Positions 51,064 through 61,173 of a stretch of DNA of 64,000 nt are shown here, in pieces. This DNA comes from JALJPB01 sp034111045 (lineage in GTDB: Bacteria; Pseudomonadota; Gammaproteobacteria; Enterobacterales; Alteromonadaceae). The notes below the pieces were generated by a model. It was not told the origin of the DNA and ran no database searches. It saw nothing but the letters and a program-made list of their open reading frames with translations. The position numbers were made by a program, and so were the translations under genes. How positions within the stretch are numbered: the first letter of the stretch is position 1; every line of letters begins with the position of its first letter. The stretch is from contig JAWUYA010000007.1 in assembly GCA_034111045.1 (NCBI GenBank), forward strand, positions 1 through 64,000. Reading direction: 5' to 3'.

Positions 51064-52499
51064 TGAGTACCCTTTCTCACCTTAAACCCGCGTCTTTATG
51101 GCATTTATTTGAAAAAATTTGCAGTATTCCTCATCCGTCAAAACATGAGCAAAAAATATCAATTTGGATCCAAGCGTGGGCAAAAGAGCTGGGGTTAGTG
51201 ATTAAAGAGGATACTGTTGGCAACTTATTCATTAAAAAGTCAGCAACTGCTGCTATGGAAAACCATAAGGGCGTTATTTTACAAGCGTATATGGATATGG
51301 TGCCACAAACAAACAAAACAACCTTATATTGTCACGGAAAGTGACGGTGAATGGTTACCGCCCAAGGAACAACCTTAGGCGCAGATAACGGCATTGGTTT
51401 GGCCTCAGCACTTGCGGTAATTGCCAGCGATAATATTCCTCATGGCCCTCTTGAGGTGCTTGTTACCATCGACGAAGAAGCGGGCATGACCGGTACTTTT
51501 GGTTTAGCTGCGGGTTGGTTAGATGGCGACATTTTAATTAACACTGACTCTGAACAAGAAGGCGAGGTTTACATGGGTTGTGCCGGTGGTATTGACGGCT
51601 CTGCACGTTTTGATTTAGTGTTTGAAGCAGTGCCGAGTAACAACCAATCCTTTAACTTATCAACTTTAGGCCTAAAAGGTGGCCATTCTGGTGTCGATAT
51701 TCATACCGGTCGTGCTAATGCCAACAAACTACTCGTTCGATTCTTATTAACCGCTAGTGAGCAACTTGAACTGCGCTTAACTAAACTTAACGGCGGTAGC
51801 TTACGTAATGCTATACCTCCTGAAGCCAACGCCAGCTTTGTCATTGCGCAAGATAAAATCCCCGAATAAAAACAAAAATTTAGCGGTTATTTAGTGACGA
51901 TACGGCATAACTTAGGCGCTATTGAAACTGATATTGAAATGTTATTAATATCACCCGAAGATTTTGACCGATGCTGGACATTGAGCACACAACAACAAAT
52001 TTTACGTGCTTTAAATGCTTGTCCAAATGGGGTCATTCAGATGAGTGATGACATTGAAGGTACAGTTAAAAATTCGCTAAACTTAGGAGTGATTCGTTGC
52101 AAAGGACCCAATTTTTTTGCGATGACCCTTATTCGTAGCTTACATGATGATGGTCGTTTACAAACCCAGCAAATGGTACAATCAGTGTTTGAACTTGCTG
52201 GCGCACATATTGAGTTTAGCGGTGCATATCCTGGATGGAAGCCTGATACTAGCTCAGCCATTATGAAAACGGTACGTGATACTTATCAAAGCTTATTTGG
52301 CAAAACTCCCGCGGTGATGGTTATTCATGCTGGCCTTGAATGTGGGTTATTCAAAACCGCCTACCCACACTGGGATATGGTCTCCTTCGGACCAACGATA
52401 AAATTCCCGCACTCACCGGATGAGAAAATTAACATAGCCACTGTTGAGCAATACTGGCAATTATTAGTCGCTACTTTACAAGCAATCCCTGTCAAGTAG
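51064..52499 (+). pseudogene. pepD: Aminoacyl-histidine dipeptidase PepD, inactivated
   Basis: Carnosinase-type M20 peptidase, broken at several points. Piece 1 (51064-51344) has MSTLSHLKPASLWHLFEKIC and VILQAYMDMVPQ. The first lesion follows at about 51325, where roughly 13 codons are lost with a frame change. The codons QPYIVTESDGEW are then readable in a second frame. One base is deleted in GAATGG-GTT (near 51353), and VTAQGTTLGADNGIGLASAL continues in the third frame to 51866. There an in-frame TAA (51867-51869) interrupts KIPE-KQKFSGYL. The rest to 52499 is intact (AGLECGLFKTAYP, DWDMVSFGPTIKFPHSPDEK-like). The metal-binding His of QAHLDMV is Tyr. Four independent lesions make a sequencing error unlikely. 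Confidence 0.9.
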
Positions 52500-52600
52500 C
52501 CAGGATAAATGTTTAAGATATTCTCAACCGCATGAATTAGAATAGTCCTGTATTAGCCCTTTATTATCCTTGTATTGGTCAAACAAAAGCAGAGATAATT

Positions 52601-52665
52601 ATGATTCAGCCAGAAAAATAATAATCGCTGATGATCACCCGTTGTTTAGACAGACATTGTTGAAT
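52601..52665 (+). pseudogene. Fragment of a NarL/LuxR-type response regulator receiver domain
   Basis: After ATGATTCAGCCAGAAAAA, a frame change of one base gives KIIIADDHPLFRQTLLNY, the first strand and acidic pocket (DD) of a receiver domain. Nothing else of the gene remains. The sequence then runs straight into the 3' end of the convergent DksA-like gene. A deletion probably removed the rest. Confidence 0.65.
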
Positions 52666-52979
52666 TATAGAGCACAATCAATACACGTATTGGCATAGGG
52701 CAGCGCTTTTAGCCGTTCAACCGCTATTTTTTCTGCGCAATTAATACAAACACCGTAGTCATCGTTTTGAATACGCAGTAAAGCCGCCTTGATTTGGTGT
52801 AATTCTGTTTTAGCTTCATGATGTATTTCATCGAGTACCTCATCATTTTCACATTCTGTGGTTTGTTCGGCGAAATCAGCAGAACGTCCTTTTTTAAAGT
52901 CACCTTCAATAGCCTCTATACGCTTAATTAATTGCGCTTTCTTCTCTTTTAACTTAATTAAAATTTCATTTATTGGCAT
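52665..52979 (-). CDS. DksA/TraR-type C4 zinc-finger protein
   Basis: A 104-residue protein with an N-terminal coiled coil (LKEKKAQLIKRIEAIEGDFK), an acidic coiled-coil tip (CENDEVLDEIHHEAKTEL) and a C-terminal zinc finger of four Cys (YGVCINCAEKI, ...NTCIDCAL). DksA-like proteins bind the RNA polymerase secondary channel. This one lacks the long DksA N-terminus and the exact DxxDxA tip, so it may act differently. A strong AGGAG box lies before the ATG. It is the only intact gene in a decaying stretch. Confidence 0.85.
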   Translation of the reverse strand: MPINEILIKLKEKKAQLIKRIEAIEGDFKKGRSADFAEQTTECENDEVLDEIHHEAKTELHQIKAALLRIQNDDYGVCINCAEKIAVERLKALPYANTCIDCAL

Positions 52980-53210
52980 TATATTCTCCTGTTCGTTGAC
53001 TTATCACTGGTGTTGAGTTGTTCCATGATGAAATTTATTTATTAGCATAAAGTATAGTTTATTTCGCAACTTCAAACACAATATTTGCCCTACTAGACCA
53101 AAGTGATAGCGGCTAATTTCAGCATTCCATATCAATAAAAACACACAAGTTATCGACTTTATATTGAGGTGTACTTCCCTATAGTAATGAGTCAATATTA
53201 ACGTTTATAT

Positions 53211-53679
53211 ATGTTCAAGGCGGTATCGCCTATATTGGAATGGATTTTTATGGGGGGCCTTAGTGGCGGAGGCAACCGAGTCATTTCATACTCATCTAAT
53301 CTGCGTTTACGCCAAGCCTGTATCAAATATAAAAATATTTTAGTCGGTCAAGCATGGACAATTTTTCAAAATATCAGCTCTCTAGCCGAAGCCGCCAACT
53401 TTTGAGGTCCTTTAATGGCTTCAGGCTTTATTCGTCAGGGGAAGGTTCGTTATACCATGGGTGGTTTACAACTGATTATCGAGAAGCCAAAACCTAAAGT
53501 GATAACGTTGATCGTGATGTTGGCGTAAATTTGTTCAAAAACATCAAACATTTATTATGCTGTGTTGAAATAGGCCAATTTGAAATGGTCTATTAGAAAT
53601 GGTCAATGCTAATGATTTAAATCGAGGTTGCGGTGCCGATTCTATCTATGACCAGTTTTCGGTGAAATACGAAATGTAA
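53211..53679 (+). pseudogene. Remnant of an outer-membrane porin (DcaP-like)
   Basis: The first frame reads RLRQACIKYKNILVGQAWTI with FQNISSLAEAANF. A TGA (53403-53405) follows, and then GPLMASGFIRQGKVRYTMGG with LQLIIEKPK in the same frame to a stop at about 53526. Further on, DSIYDQFSVKYEM ends at 53679 in a different frame. The pattern of LRLRHAYIKY, LVGQTW and a GGxFxRQxQ-type strand is that of DcaP/trimeric porins, here broken by an in-frame stop and at least one frameshift. The family call is from memory of the pattern and moderately sure. Confidence 0.55.
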
Positions 53680-53715
53680 TTGAAACCTGATGTTAGTGAC
53701 CTCTATTGAGGCTTG

Positions 53716-53740
53716 TTGGGGAAGCTTATTGCTTCCCTTT
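53716..53740. terminator. Hairpin downstream of tex
   Basis: GGGAAGC-TTATT-GCTTCCC followed by TTTATT on the plus strand, and by AATAAG on the minus. On the minus strand it is 44-68 bases after the tex stop. It may serve convergent transcripts. Confidence 0.6.
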
Positions 53741-53783
53741 ATTACACTAGGATATGCTGTTTAACGTCTTAAACTCTGCGATT

Positions 53784-56183
53784 TTATTTTTTCAACTTAG
53801 CAAATGCATCAGCAAAAGCATTACCCATGATCGCATTTCCTGACTCTTTTGCTTTATGCACTTTTTTAGGACGCTCTTGTGATGGTTTAGGTTGAGGTGC
53901 ATTAACATTTTTTGTCGACTTTTTCAGCTTGTTGTTGTCATTACCGCTACTATTGTGTTTTGTAGGGCTAGCATCGTCTAAGCGCATTGTTAAGCTAATA
54001 CGTTTTCGAGCGGCGTCAACTTCAACAACTTTCACTTTAACAATATCACCCGCTTTGACAATTTCTCTTGGGTCGCTAACAAATTTATTTGTTAATGAAG
54101 AAATATGAACTAAGCCGTCTTGATGAACACCAATATCAACAAAAGCACCAAAGTTAGCCACATTAGAAATAATCCCTTCTAAAACCATACCTACCGTTAA
54201 GTCAGCAACATTATTAACGCCGTCTTTAAATACCGCGGTTTTAAATTCAGGGCGGGGATCTCGACTGGGTTTTTCTAATTCGCTGATAATATCTTTAATC
54301 GTTAATTCACCAAAACTGCTGTTGATCATTTGCTCAGCAATTTCAGCGCTATCAATTTTATTGAGCTGTTCACTATTACCAAGTACTGACTGCATATCAA
54401 TATTGAGTTTGGCAATAATCGCTTCAACAACGGGGTAAGTTTCAGGGTGAACACCTGACAGATCTAAAGGATTATCACCTGCAGTTATCCGTAAAAAACC
54501 AGCTGCTTGTTCAAAGGCTTTAGGCCCTAAACGTGGAACTTTTTTCAATTCTTTGCGATCATTAAATCGGCCATGCTGATCGCGATAGTTCATTATATTT
54601 TGCGCCATGGTTTTATTTAAACCTGAAACTCGGGTAAGCAAGGCTGCCGATGCACTGTTTAAATCAACACCCACAGAATTTACACAATCTTCAATCACAT
54701 TATCAAGGGATTGGCTTAATCGACTTTGGCTGACATCATGCTGATATTGACCAACACCAATAGCTTTAGGATCAATTTTTACCAATTCAGCTAACGGGTC
54801 CTGAAGACGACGAGCAATAGAGACTGCCCCCCTAATGGAAACGTCTAAATCAGGAAACTCATTCGCCGCAAATTCTGATGCTGAATAAACGGACGCGCCG
54901 GCCTCACTAACAATAATTTTAGTTAATTTAGTCGCGGCTGTATCTGGTGATTGCTCAGCCAGTTTTTCTGAAAGAGCTATTATGACATCGCCGATAAGTT
55001 TGTCACTTTCTCTTGACCCTGTACCATTACCTATCGCCACTAATTCAACTTTATGCTGCTGACACAAATTAACTAGGGTGCGTACAGATTTATCCCAATG
55101 ATTTTGGGGGGCATGCGGAAAAATAGTAGCGGTTTGTATTAACTTACCCGTGCTGTCAACAATCGCAATTTTACAACCAGTACGCATGCCAGGGTCTAAA
55201 CCTAAGGTCGTTTTAGCCCCTGCCGGTGAGGCCATTAGCAAGTCACTTAAATTGCTGGCAAATACTTTAATCGCTTCAACTTCCGCTTGTTCTCTCAAGT
55301 TACCCAATAAATCTGTTTCTAACATTTGAGATAATTTAGTTTTCCAAGCACTGCGAACGACTTTGGTTAAAAATGGCGCACTCGCCTGCGCATTAAAGCG
55401 TAAATGATAATGTTCACTAATGAGCTGTTCAGCACTTGAATAGCTATTAGCTTCTTGCCCTGGGTCAACAACAATATGTAACTTTAAAACACCGGCATTT
55501 CGACCTCGAAGCATGGCTAACATTCGATGAGAAGGCACAGTTCTTAATTTTTCTGAGTGAGCAAAATAGTCTTTAAACTTAGTGCCTTCTTGATTTTTTC
55601 CTTTAACCACTTTACTACTCAGGTATGCTTGTTTTAAGAGATGCTTTCGCAGTTTTTGCAATAAGTTAGCGTCTTCTGCAAAGCGTTCAATAAGAATAGC
55701 AAGTACACCGTCAAGCACCGATTTTTCATCAAGAAATCCCGCGTCTTTATTGATGAAGTTTTGGGCTTCATCTGCGGGTACTAATAACCAATGTTGATAT
55801 AGCTTATTCGCTAAGGGTTCAAGGCCTGCTTCAATCGCCACTTGCCCCTTAGTTCTTCGTTTAGGACGGTAAGGCAGGTATAAATCTTCTAAACGTGTTT
55901 TGTTGTCGGCTTGTTCTATTGCTTTTTTTAACAAGGCTGACAATTTACCTTGTTGTTCAATATTTGTTAAAATTAGCTTGCGACGATCTGCTAACTCTCG
56001 CAAATAGCTCAAACGCTGGTCAAGGTGGCGTAAATGATTATCATCTAAGCCATTAGTTGCCTCTTTTCGATAACGCGCAATAAATGGCACAGTAGACCCG
56101 TCATCTAATAAAGTGATCGCTGATGTTATTTGTGATGTTTGTACATTAAGTTCTTGAGCTATTTGCTCAGCGATTGAAATCAT
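53784..56183 (-). CDS. tex: Tex family RNA-binding protein (YhgF)
   Basis: A 799-residue transcription accessory protein. Order: N-terminal helical Tex_N domain (SQITSAITLLDDGSTVPFIARYRKE), a YqgF/RuvC-like RNase-H fold (LGLDPGMRTGCKIAIVD), a helix-hairpin-helix pair (GVDLNSASAALLTRVSGLNK), and an S1 domain near 655-725 (GMVLEGIISNVANFGAFVDI, VHQDGLVHISSL). A low-complexity basic tail follows. Divergent from greB, which shares the neighbourhood in E. coli. Expected functions are RNA binding and transcript-related housekeeping. Confidence 0.95.
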   Translation of the reverse strand: MISIAEQIAQELNVQTSQITSAITLLDDGSTVPFIARYRKEATNGLDDNHLRHLDQRLSYLRELADRRKLILTNIEQQGKLSALLKKAIEQADNKTRLEDLYLPYRPKRRTKGQVAIEAGLEPLANKLYQHWLLVPADEAQNFINKDAGFLDEKSVLDGVLAILIERFAEDANLLQKLRKHLLKQAYLSSKVVKGKNQEGTKFKDYFAHSEKLRTVPSHRMLAMLRGRNAGVLKLHIVVDPGQEANSYSSAEQLISEHYHLRFNAQASAPFLTKVVRSAWKTKLSQMLETDLLGNLREQAEVEAIKVFASNLSDLLMASPAGAKTTLGLDPGMRTGCKIAIVDSTGKLIQTATIFPHAPQNHWDKSVRTLVNLCQQHKVELVAIGNGTGSRESDKLIGDVIIALSEKLAEQSPDTAATKLTKIIVSEAGASVYSASEFAANEFPDLDVSIRGAVSIARRLQDPLAELVKIDPKAIGVGQYQHDVSQSRLSQSLDNVIEDCVNSVGVDLNSASAALLTRVSGLNKTMAQNIMNYRDQHGRFNDRKELKKVPRLGPKAFEQAAGFLRITAGDNPLDLSGVHPETYPVVEAIIAKLNIDMQSVLGNSEQLNKIDSAEIAEQMINSSFGELTIKDIISELEKPSRDPRPEFKTAVFKDGVNNVADLTVGMVLEGIISNVANFGAFVDIGVHQDGLVHISSLTNKFVSDPREIVKAGDIVKVKVVEVDAARKRISLTMRLDDASPTKHNSSGNDNNKLKKSTKNVNAPQPKPSQERPKKVHKAKESGNAIMGNAFADAFAKLKK

Positions 56184-56424
56184 TAAATCGAAAATCCATG
56201 GTTAGTCATCTTTAAATTAAGCATATTCTACCAGTAATTTTAATGAAATGTAGCCTTGGCTAAGCAACACTATCTAAATGATAATACCGCCACTATTAAT
56301 GATGATGATATTATTAATATTATTGCTGCAATAGATGTGCGTCTCTAACCCATGCCTCTTTCATCTATAGGCAATTGCACTTACAATGCCGTCAACTGTA
56401 TTTAACTATTATTACAAATGATTA

Positions 56425-56907
56425 ATGAAAAAATCAAACTACATCACCCGAGCAGGTTGGGAGCGCCTAGATCAAGAACTCAAATTTCTCTGGAAAAATG
56501 AGCGCCCAAGAATTACCCGTTCAGTTTCCGAAGCCGCCGCCCAAGGTGACCGTAGTGAAAATGCAGAATATATCTACGGTAAAAAACGATTACGTGAAAT
56601 AGACCGCAGAGTCCGCTTTTTAATGAATCGACTTGATGACCTGACTATCGTTTACCCTGAAAAGCAACAAGAAGGCAAAATCTATTTTGGCGCTTGGGTA
56701 ACACTCATTAATCAAGAAGATGAAACAAAAGTTTATCGACTCGTTGGCCCGGATGAATGGGACGTTAAACAGGGCGATATCAGTATCGACTCACCTATGG
56801 CAAGAGCTTTATTAGGTAAGCAAGTAGACGATGAAATTGTGGTACTCACTCCTGATGGTGAAAAAGTCTTTGATGTGGTTGCTATTTGTTACAAGAAAAA
56901 CATTTAA
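56425..56907 (+). CDS. greB: Transcription elongation factor GreB
   Basis: A 160-residue factor that rescues backtracked RNA polymerase by stimulating transcript cleavage. The N-terminal coiled coil with the acidic tip AAAQGDRSENAEYIYGKK and the GreA/B C-terminal domain (VYRLVGPDEWDVKQGDISID, SPMARALLGKQ) are clear. GreB rather than GreA is indicated by KLRLREID-type RLREIDRRVRFLMNRLD. Confidence 0.95.
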   Translation: MKKSNYITRAGWERLDQELKFLWKNERPRITRSVSEAAAQGDRSENAEYIYGKKRLREIDRRVRFLMNRLDDLTIVYPEKQQEGKIYFGAWVTLINQEDETKVYRLVGPDEWDVKQGDISIDSPMARALLGKQVDDEIVVLTPDGEKVFDVVAICYKKNI

Positions 56908-57195
56908 CCGTACATTATATTTCACTGTTAAATTATCACGCTTTTAGTTTTCTGCTTTTTTATGATAAAAGAATGTTAATAAAATAGTCTGGGAGATAAT
57001 ACCGTTTATATCAATGTAAGTGATTACATTAGTGACCGCAGTTATTATTAATCACAATGGCTCTGTTTATATTTTTACTTAACAGTCGCCAACCAACATA
57101 CACCTTAGTGTAGTTATTCGTAATAAAACCTCTTAATGGTAATTATTCTTGCTATCATGCATCACATAATAACTTCAATGAAGATGAGATCTACC

Positions 57196-57906
57196 GTGAA
57201 TAAAAGTTTTATCACTAACATTATCGCTTTAGTTTGCACGCTAGCAGGCTACTTTTTGGATCAACACTTAGTCTTTACTATAGGTTTGTTTGCACTTTCT
57301 GGTGCCATTACTAACTGGTTGGCTGTGCATATGTTGTTTGAAAAAGTACCCGGTTTATATGGCTCTGGTGTTATTCCTGCACGCTTTGAGGACTTTAAAA
57401 TAGGCATCCGTAGCTTAATGATGGAGCAATTTTTTACGAAAGAAAATATTGATCGTTTTTTATCTGACAGTTCAGGTAAGGCCCGTAATTTAGATTTATC
57501 GCCGGTTATTGCTAAAGTAGACCTTGCTCCTGCATTTGATAGCCTAGTCGAGGTTATAGAAAATTCTTCTTTTGGTGGTATGTTAGCTATGGTGGGTGGA
57601 ACCGATGCCTTGATACCTTTAAAAACCCCTTTTATTGAAAAAATGAAAGTTACCGTCACCGAAATCACTCAAAGTGCTGAATTTAATGCGATGTTGCGTG
57701 ATGAACTTGAACAACCTGATGTCATACATGGTATGCAAGACAAGGTCAGTAATATTATTGAAAAGCGGTTAAATGAATTAACGCCAGAGTTAGTGAAAGA
57801 AATTATTCAAACGATGATTAGAAAACATCTTGGCTGGTTAGTTGTTTGGGGCGGAGTTTTCGGCGGGGTTATTGGTTTAATTGCCGCGCTCACTACAAAC
57901 TTCTAA
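57196..57906 (+). CDS. DUF445 family membrane protein
   Basis: A 236-residue protein from GTG 57196 (VNKSFITNIIALV), chosen because the purine-rich GAAGATGAGA precedes it and the family sequence begins there. ATG codons upstream (57136, 57178) are also in frame. Two membrane helices near the N-terminus (about 7-50) with SGAITNWLAVHMLFEKVPGLYGSG, a long helical middle, and a C-terminal helix (LGWLVVWGGVFGGVIGLIAAL). The function is unknown. Monocistronic. Confidence 0.85.
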   Translation: MNKSFITNIIALVCTLAGYFLDQHLVFTIGLFALSGAITNWLAVHMLFEKVPGLYGSGVIPARFEDFKIGIRSLMMEQFFTKENIDRFLSDSSGKARNLDLSPVIAKVDLAPAFDSLVEVIENSSFGGMLAMVGGTDALIPLKTPFIEKMKVTVTEITQSAEFNAMLRDELEQPDVIHGMQDKVSNIIEKRLNELTPELVKEIIQTMIRKHLGWLVVWGGVFGGVIGLIAALTTNF

Positions 57907-57967
57907 TAACTATCTATCAGTTTGGCAGCAGCTTCATTAGATCGTGAAGCTGCTTAATAAGATAGCG

Positions 57968-59305
57968 TTAAAAACTGACCTTTAAGCGATGATGATAATG
58001 CCAAGCCAGTGTCACCCCGCGCGCCATTAAAAATAGTGATAACGCTGCCCACAAAGCATGGTTGCCATAATCTTGTAGAATAAACCACAATGGAAAGAAA
58101 CCAGCAAAGGTGGCTATAACCATACTGTTTCGCATAGCCTTAGCTTGCATTAAGCCAATATAAATACCATCAAATAAATAGCACCAGCAACCCAGTATAG
58201 GTAAAATCATAATCCAAAAAATGTATTGATTGGTAAAGGCTATTACCTCGTCAATATCCGTTATCCAGGTTACAAAAATCTTGCCTGCAAAGACAAATAA
58301 CAATGAATAACTCAACGCAAATATTGCTGTCCAAAATAATGAAATTCTGACAATGGTATTTAATGCAATATAATCTCTTGCCCCTTTAGCTTTGCCAACC
58401 AAGGCTTCAACAGCATTGGCTATACCATCTAAACCAAATGAGATAAGTAAAACAAAGTTCATTAAAATTGCATTAGCCGCTACCGCATTATCTCCTAATC
58501 TAGCTCCTTGAAAAGTAATAAAAACAAAACAGAGTTCTAGACATAAGGTTCGAATGAGAATGTCTCGATTTAACTTAAAATAGGCAAATAATTCGTTTTG
58601 TTCAAACACCGCTTTAATCACTTGTTTCGGTACATTGAATGCCCTGTTGATTGCCTCGTTAAACTTAACCACTATCACAAATATACCCAGTATTACCCCT
58701 GAATACTCGGCAATTAATGTCGCTCTTGCTATACCTTTAACTTGCCAGTCTAGCACTAGCACAAAAAACAAATCTAATGCCAAGTTAACCAGGTTAGTAA
58801 ATATCAATAACCACATCACTGTCTTCGCTTGATGGTTACCTAATAACCACCCTAAAATAACCAAATTAGCCAGTGCCGCTGGTAAACCCCAAATGCGAAT
58901 ATCACTATACTGACGGGCATAAAACTGAACTTGCTCTGAGCCGCCAGCCAGAAAAAGAGCCCCATCTAAGTAAAAAATTTGGCAAACTATTAAGGTGAAA
59001 CCTACTAAAGAGGCCACCAAAATTCCACGAGCTAAAATAATAATGCCTAGTTGATTATCTTGTGCTCCAAAGGCTTGAGCTGCTAATCCTGACGTAGACA
59101 TTCGCAAAAAACCACAGAGCCAAGTAATAAAGGTAATAACCATAGCACCAACCGTAGCGCCACCTAAATAATAGGCATGGTCTAGGTGACCAATAACAGC
59201 GGTATCCACTAAACCTAATAACGGCACTGTAATATTCGAAAAAATCATCGGTAGTGCCAGTAAAAATAAATTTTTGTGTTGTACCGAATTTTTGATAGTA
59301 AACAA
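57968..59305 (-). CDS. dinF: MATE family efflux transporter (DinF-like)
   Basis: A 445-residue membrane protein with twelve helices in two MATE halves. Family blocks include LFLLALPMIFSNITVPLLGL, VDTAVIGHLDHAYYLGG and SMSTSGLAAQAFGAQ-like (RMSTSGLAAQAFGAQD). The DinF subfamily is the best fit. Likely a sodium- or proton-driven exporter of drugs or metabolites. Start TTG at 59305, with GAGGA 6 bases upstream. Confidence 0.88.
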   Translation of the reverse strand: MFTIKNSVQHKNLFLLALPMIFSNITVPLLGLVDTAVIGHLDHAYYLGGATVGAMVITFITWLCGFLRMSTSGLAAQAFGAQDNQLGIIILARGILVASLVGFTLIVCQIFYLDGALFLAGGSEQVQFYARQYSDIRIWGLPAALANLVILGWLLGNHQAKTVMWLLIFTNLVNLALDLFFVLVLDWQVKGIARATLIAEYSGVILGIFVIVVKFNEAINRAFNVPKQVIKAVFEQNELFAYFKLNRDILIRTLCLELCFVFITFQGARLGDNAVAANAILMNFVLLISFGLDGIANAVEALVGKAKGARDYIALNTIVRISLFWTAIFALSYSLLFVFAGKIFVTWITDIDEVIAFTNQYIFWIMILPILGCWCYLFDGIYIGLMQAKAMRNSMVIATFAGFFPLWFILQDYGNHALWAALSLFLMARGVTLAWHYHHRLKVSF

Positions 59306-59423
59306 TGATTTTCCTCAAATGTGCACTAAATGCTGATCCAGGGCAAAATATACTATGTTTTGTGCTGAAAAAACGTTATTTTTAAACCAGTAGATTTGAT
59401 GATATTAGCCTAAGGTTTACCCA

Positions 59424-60470
59424 ATGCGAAACACCCTATTCATTCCGCTATTATATGCACTAAGTTTTAATAGTTTTGCCGCCGTTATTCTCCAATATCA
59501 TCATGTTAGTGATACCACACCAAACAGTACCAGTATTTCACCTGCTCAATTTAACGTGCATTTACATTATCTTAAAGACAATAACTTTAACGTAGTGCCA
59601 TTATCTCAATTAATGAATGCCATAAAAAAACAACACCCCTTAAAAGATAAAACCGTTGCCATAACTTTTGACGATGGCTATCAAGATAATGTTACCTTTG
59701 CTAAGCCTCTGCTTGATAAATTTGGTTATCCTTATACTATTTTTATTAATCCAAGCATTATCAATCGTGGCGACAAAAGCTATCTTTCATGGCTGCAAAT
59801 AAAGGCTTTAGCCGATGCAGGCGTTATTATTGCTAACCATGGTTATAACCATGACTCTATGGCAAGAGTGCCGGTTGAAATGAGTCAAGGCCAATGGTTA
59901 GAGCATTATAGTCAACTAATAATTGAATCAGAAAAAATTATTGAACAAAAAACAGGGAAAAGTTGGGGTTATTTTGCATACCCCTATGGTGAATACTCGC
60001 CATTAGATCAGCAATGGATGAAAGACAATAACTTTATCGCTTTTACTCAACAATCAGGAGCGGTAGGCTTAGCGACTGATTTATCCATAGTTCCTAGATT
60101 CCCTGTTTCACAACCCTATGATGCCATAGTAGGTCTTCGCGATAAACTTAACTCACTACCATTAGAGCTTCGTTTAGTGGGTGAAAATGCTTTAACAATT
60201 TTTGAGCATAAGGTCATGACTTCAATCACCTTTGATGTCGTTATTGATGATTTCAATAAATCACAACTTAATTGCTATGTCTCTGGTCTAGGTCGTCAAG
60301 ATCTCCACTGGCAAGAAGATGATAGCTTTACTATTAATTTTAATGCTGACATACCCAAAGGTAGAGTGAGGTGTAATTGTACTGCGCCGAGTATCAGTAA
60401 ACCGGGCCGCTACTATTGGTATTCAAAACCTTGGTTTATATTAAAAGAGGGGGAGTGGTACCCGCTATAA
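59424..60470 (+). CDS. Polysaccharide deacetylase family protein, exported
   Basis: A 348-residue protein with a signal peptide (1-19) and a NodB fold, about 20-260. VILQYHHVSDTTP at the start and VAITFDDGYQDN (D83, D84), NHGYNHDS (H139, H143) and WGYFAYPYGEYSP agree with the PgaB-like N-terminal branch of the family. The C-terminal 90 residues form an extra beta-rich domain I do not recognise, ending ...GEWYPL. It could remove acetyl groups from an exopolysaccharide or peptidoglycan. No synthase genes flank it. Confidence 0.88.
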   Translation: MRNTLFIPLLYALSFNSFAAVILQYHHVSDTTPNSTSISPAQFNVHLHYLKDNNFNVVPLSQLMNAIKKQHPLKDKTVAITFDDGYQDNVTFAKPLLDKFGYPYTIFINPSIINRGDKSYLSWLQIKALADAGVIIANHGYNHDSMARVPVEMSQGQWLEHYSQLIIESEKIIEQKTGKSWGYFAYPYGEYSPLDQQWMKDNNFIAFTQQSGAVGLATDLSIVPRFPVSQPYDAIVGLRDKLNSLPLELRLVGENALTIFEHKVMTSITFDVVIDDFNKSQLNCYVSGLGRQDLHWQEDDSFTINFNADIPKGRVRCNCTAPSISKPGRYYWYSKPWFILKEGEWYPL

Positions 60471-60522
60471 TGGCGACTGTAGACTCAACAATACTAGCTG
60501 TGTCGCAATTAACAAAGTAAAC

Positions 60523-61158
60523 CTAGTTATGTAGTCGCACTATTTTTTCGAAATCACTGATAAGTTTCGTGCCATCTATACTGGGCACTTGCCCAATTTC
60601 TTGGTCCGGCTTAAATATAGCCGCTATTTTTCCTGTAGGATTGATCAGTACAATAGAGGCGCTATGATCAACTAAATATTCAGCATCACTGTTATCGCTT
60701 TCGTTGTCAGTTATGGCGTACATCAATCCCATGTTACGAGCAAAGGGATAAAGTGCCCCATGATCGCCCCTTAGCGCTTTAAATTCACGGTTAAAATAAG
60801 CAATATATTTCGCTAATTTTTCTTGACTATCACGTTGGGGATCAACAGAAACTAACAATACTTGGTTATCCGCTATTACTGTTAATTCATCATAAATGAA
60901 GTTAAGTTCTTGCAAGGTTATTGGGCAAACATCAGGACAAGAAGTATAACCAAAAAAAACCCAAGACCACTTACCGAGCAGCTGCTGATTCGCAAAGGTA
61001 TTACCTTGGTGATCAGTCAACTGAAAAGGTGTTATTACCCTAGCTTGTTGATAATAGAGGGCATGGTCTGGTTTCGCCAAATAAAACGATTTATAAAAAC
61101 CTAACAAGCCGGCAGCAAGTGCCACTAGAGCGACAATAACATAAAGTAATTTATTCAT
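60523..61158 (-). CDS. SCO1/SenC family copper chaperone for cytochrome oxidase
   Basis: A 211-residue protein with one N-terminal membrane helix (about 4-21) and a periplasmic thioredoxin fold. The copper-binding CxxxC is in FFGYTSCPDVCPITLQEL, with the conserved His in DHSASIVL. It delivers copper to the CuA site of cytochrome c oxidase. Last gene of the cluster surf1 - CxxxC protein - ctaA - cyoE - this gene. An AAGGA box precedes the ATG. Confidence 0.92.
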   Translation of the reverse strand: MNKLLYVIVALVALAAGLLGFYKSFYLAKPDHALYYQQARVITPFQLTDHQGNTFANQQLLGKWSWVFFGYTSCPDVCPITLQELNFIYDELTVIADNQVLLVSVDPQRDSQEKLAKYIAYFNREFKALRGDHGALYPFARNMGLMYAITDNESDNSDAEYLVDHSASIVLINPTGKIAAIFKPDQEIGQVPSIDGTKLISDFEKIVRLHN

Positions 61159-61173
61159 AATTAGGGCTTATCC

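Noticed and set aside
53004..53195. 63-codon minus-strand frame between the DksA-like gene and the porin remnant
   Set aside because: AT-rich, no motif and no ribosome-binding site, in a decaying stretch.
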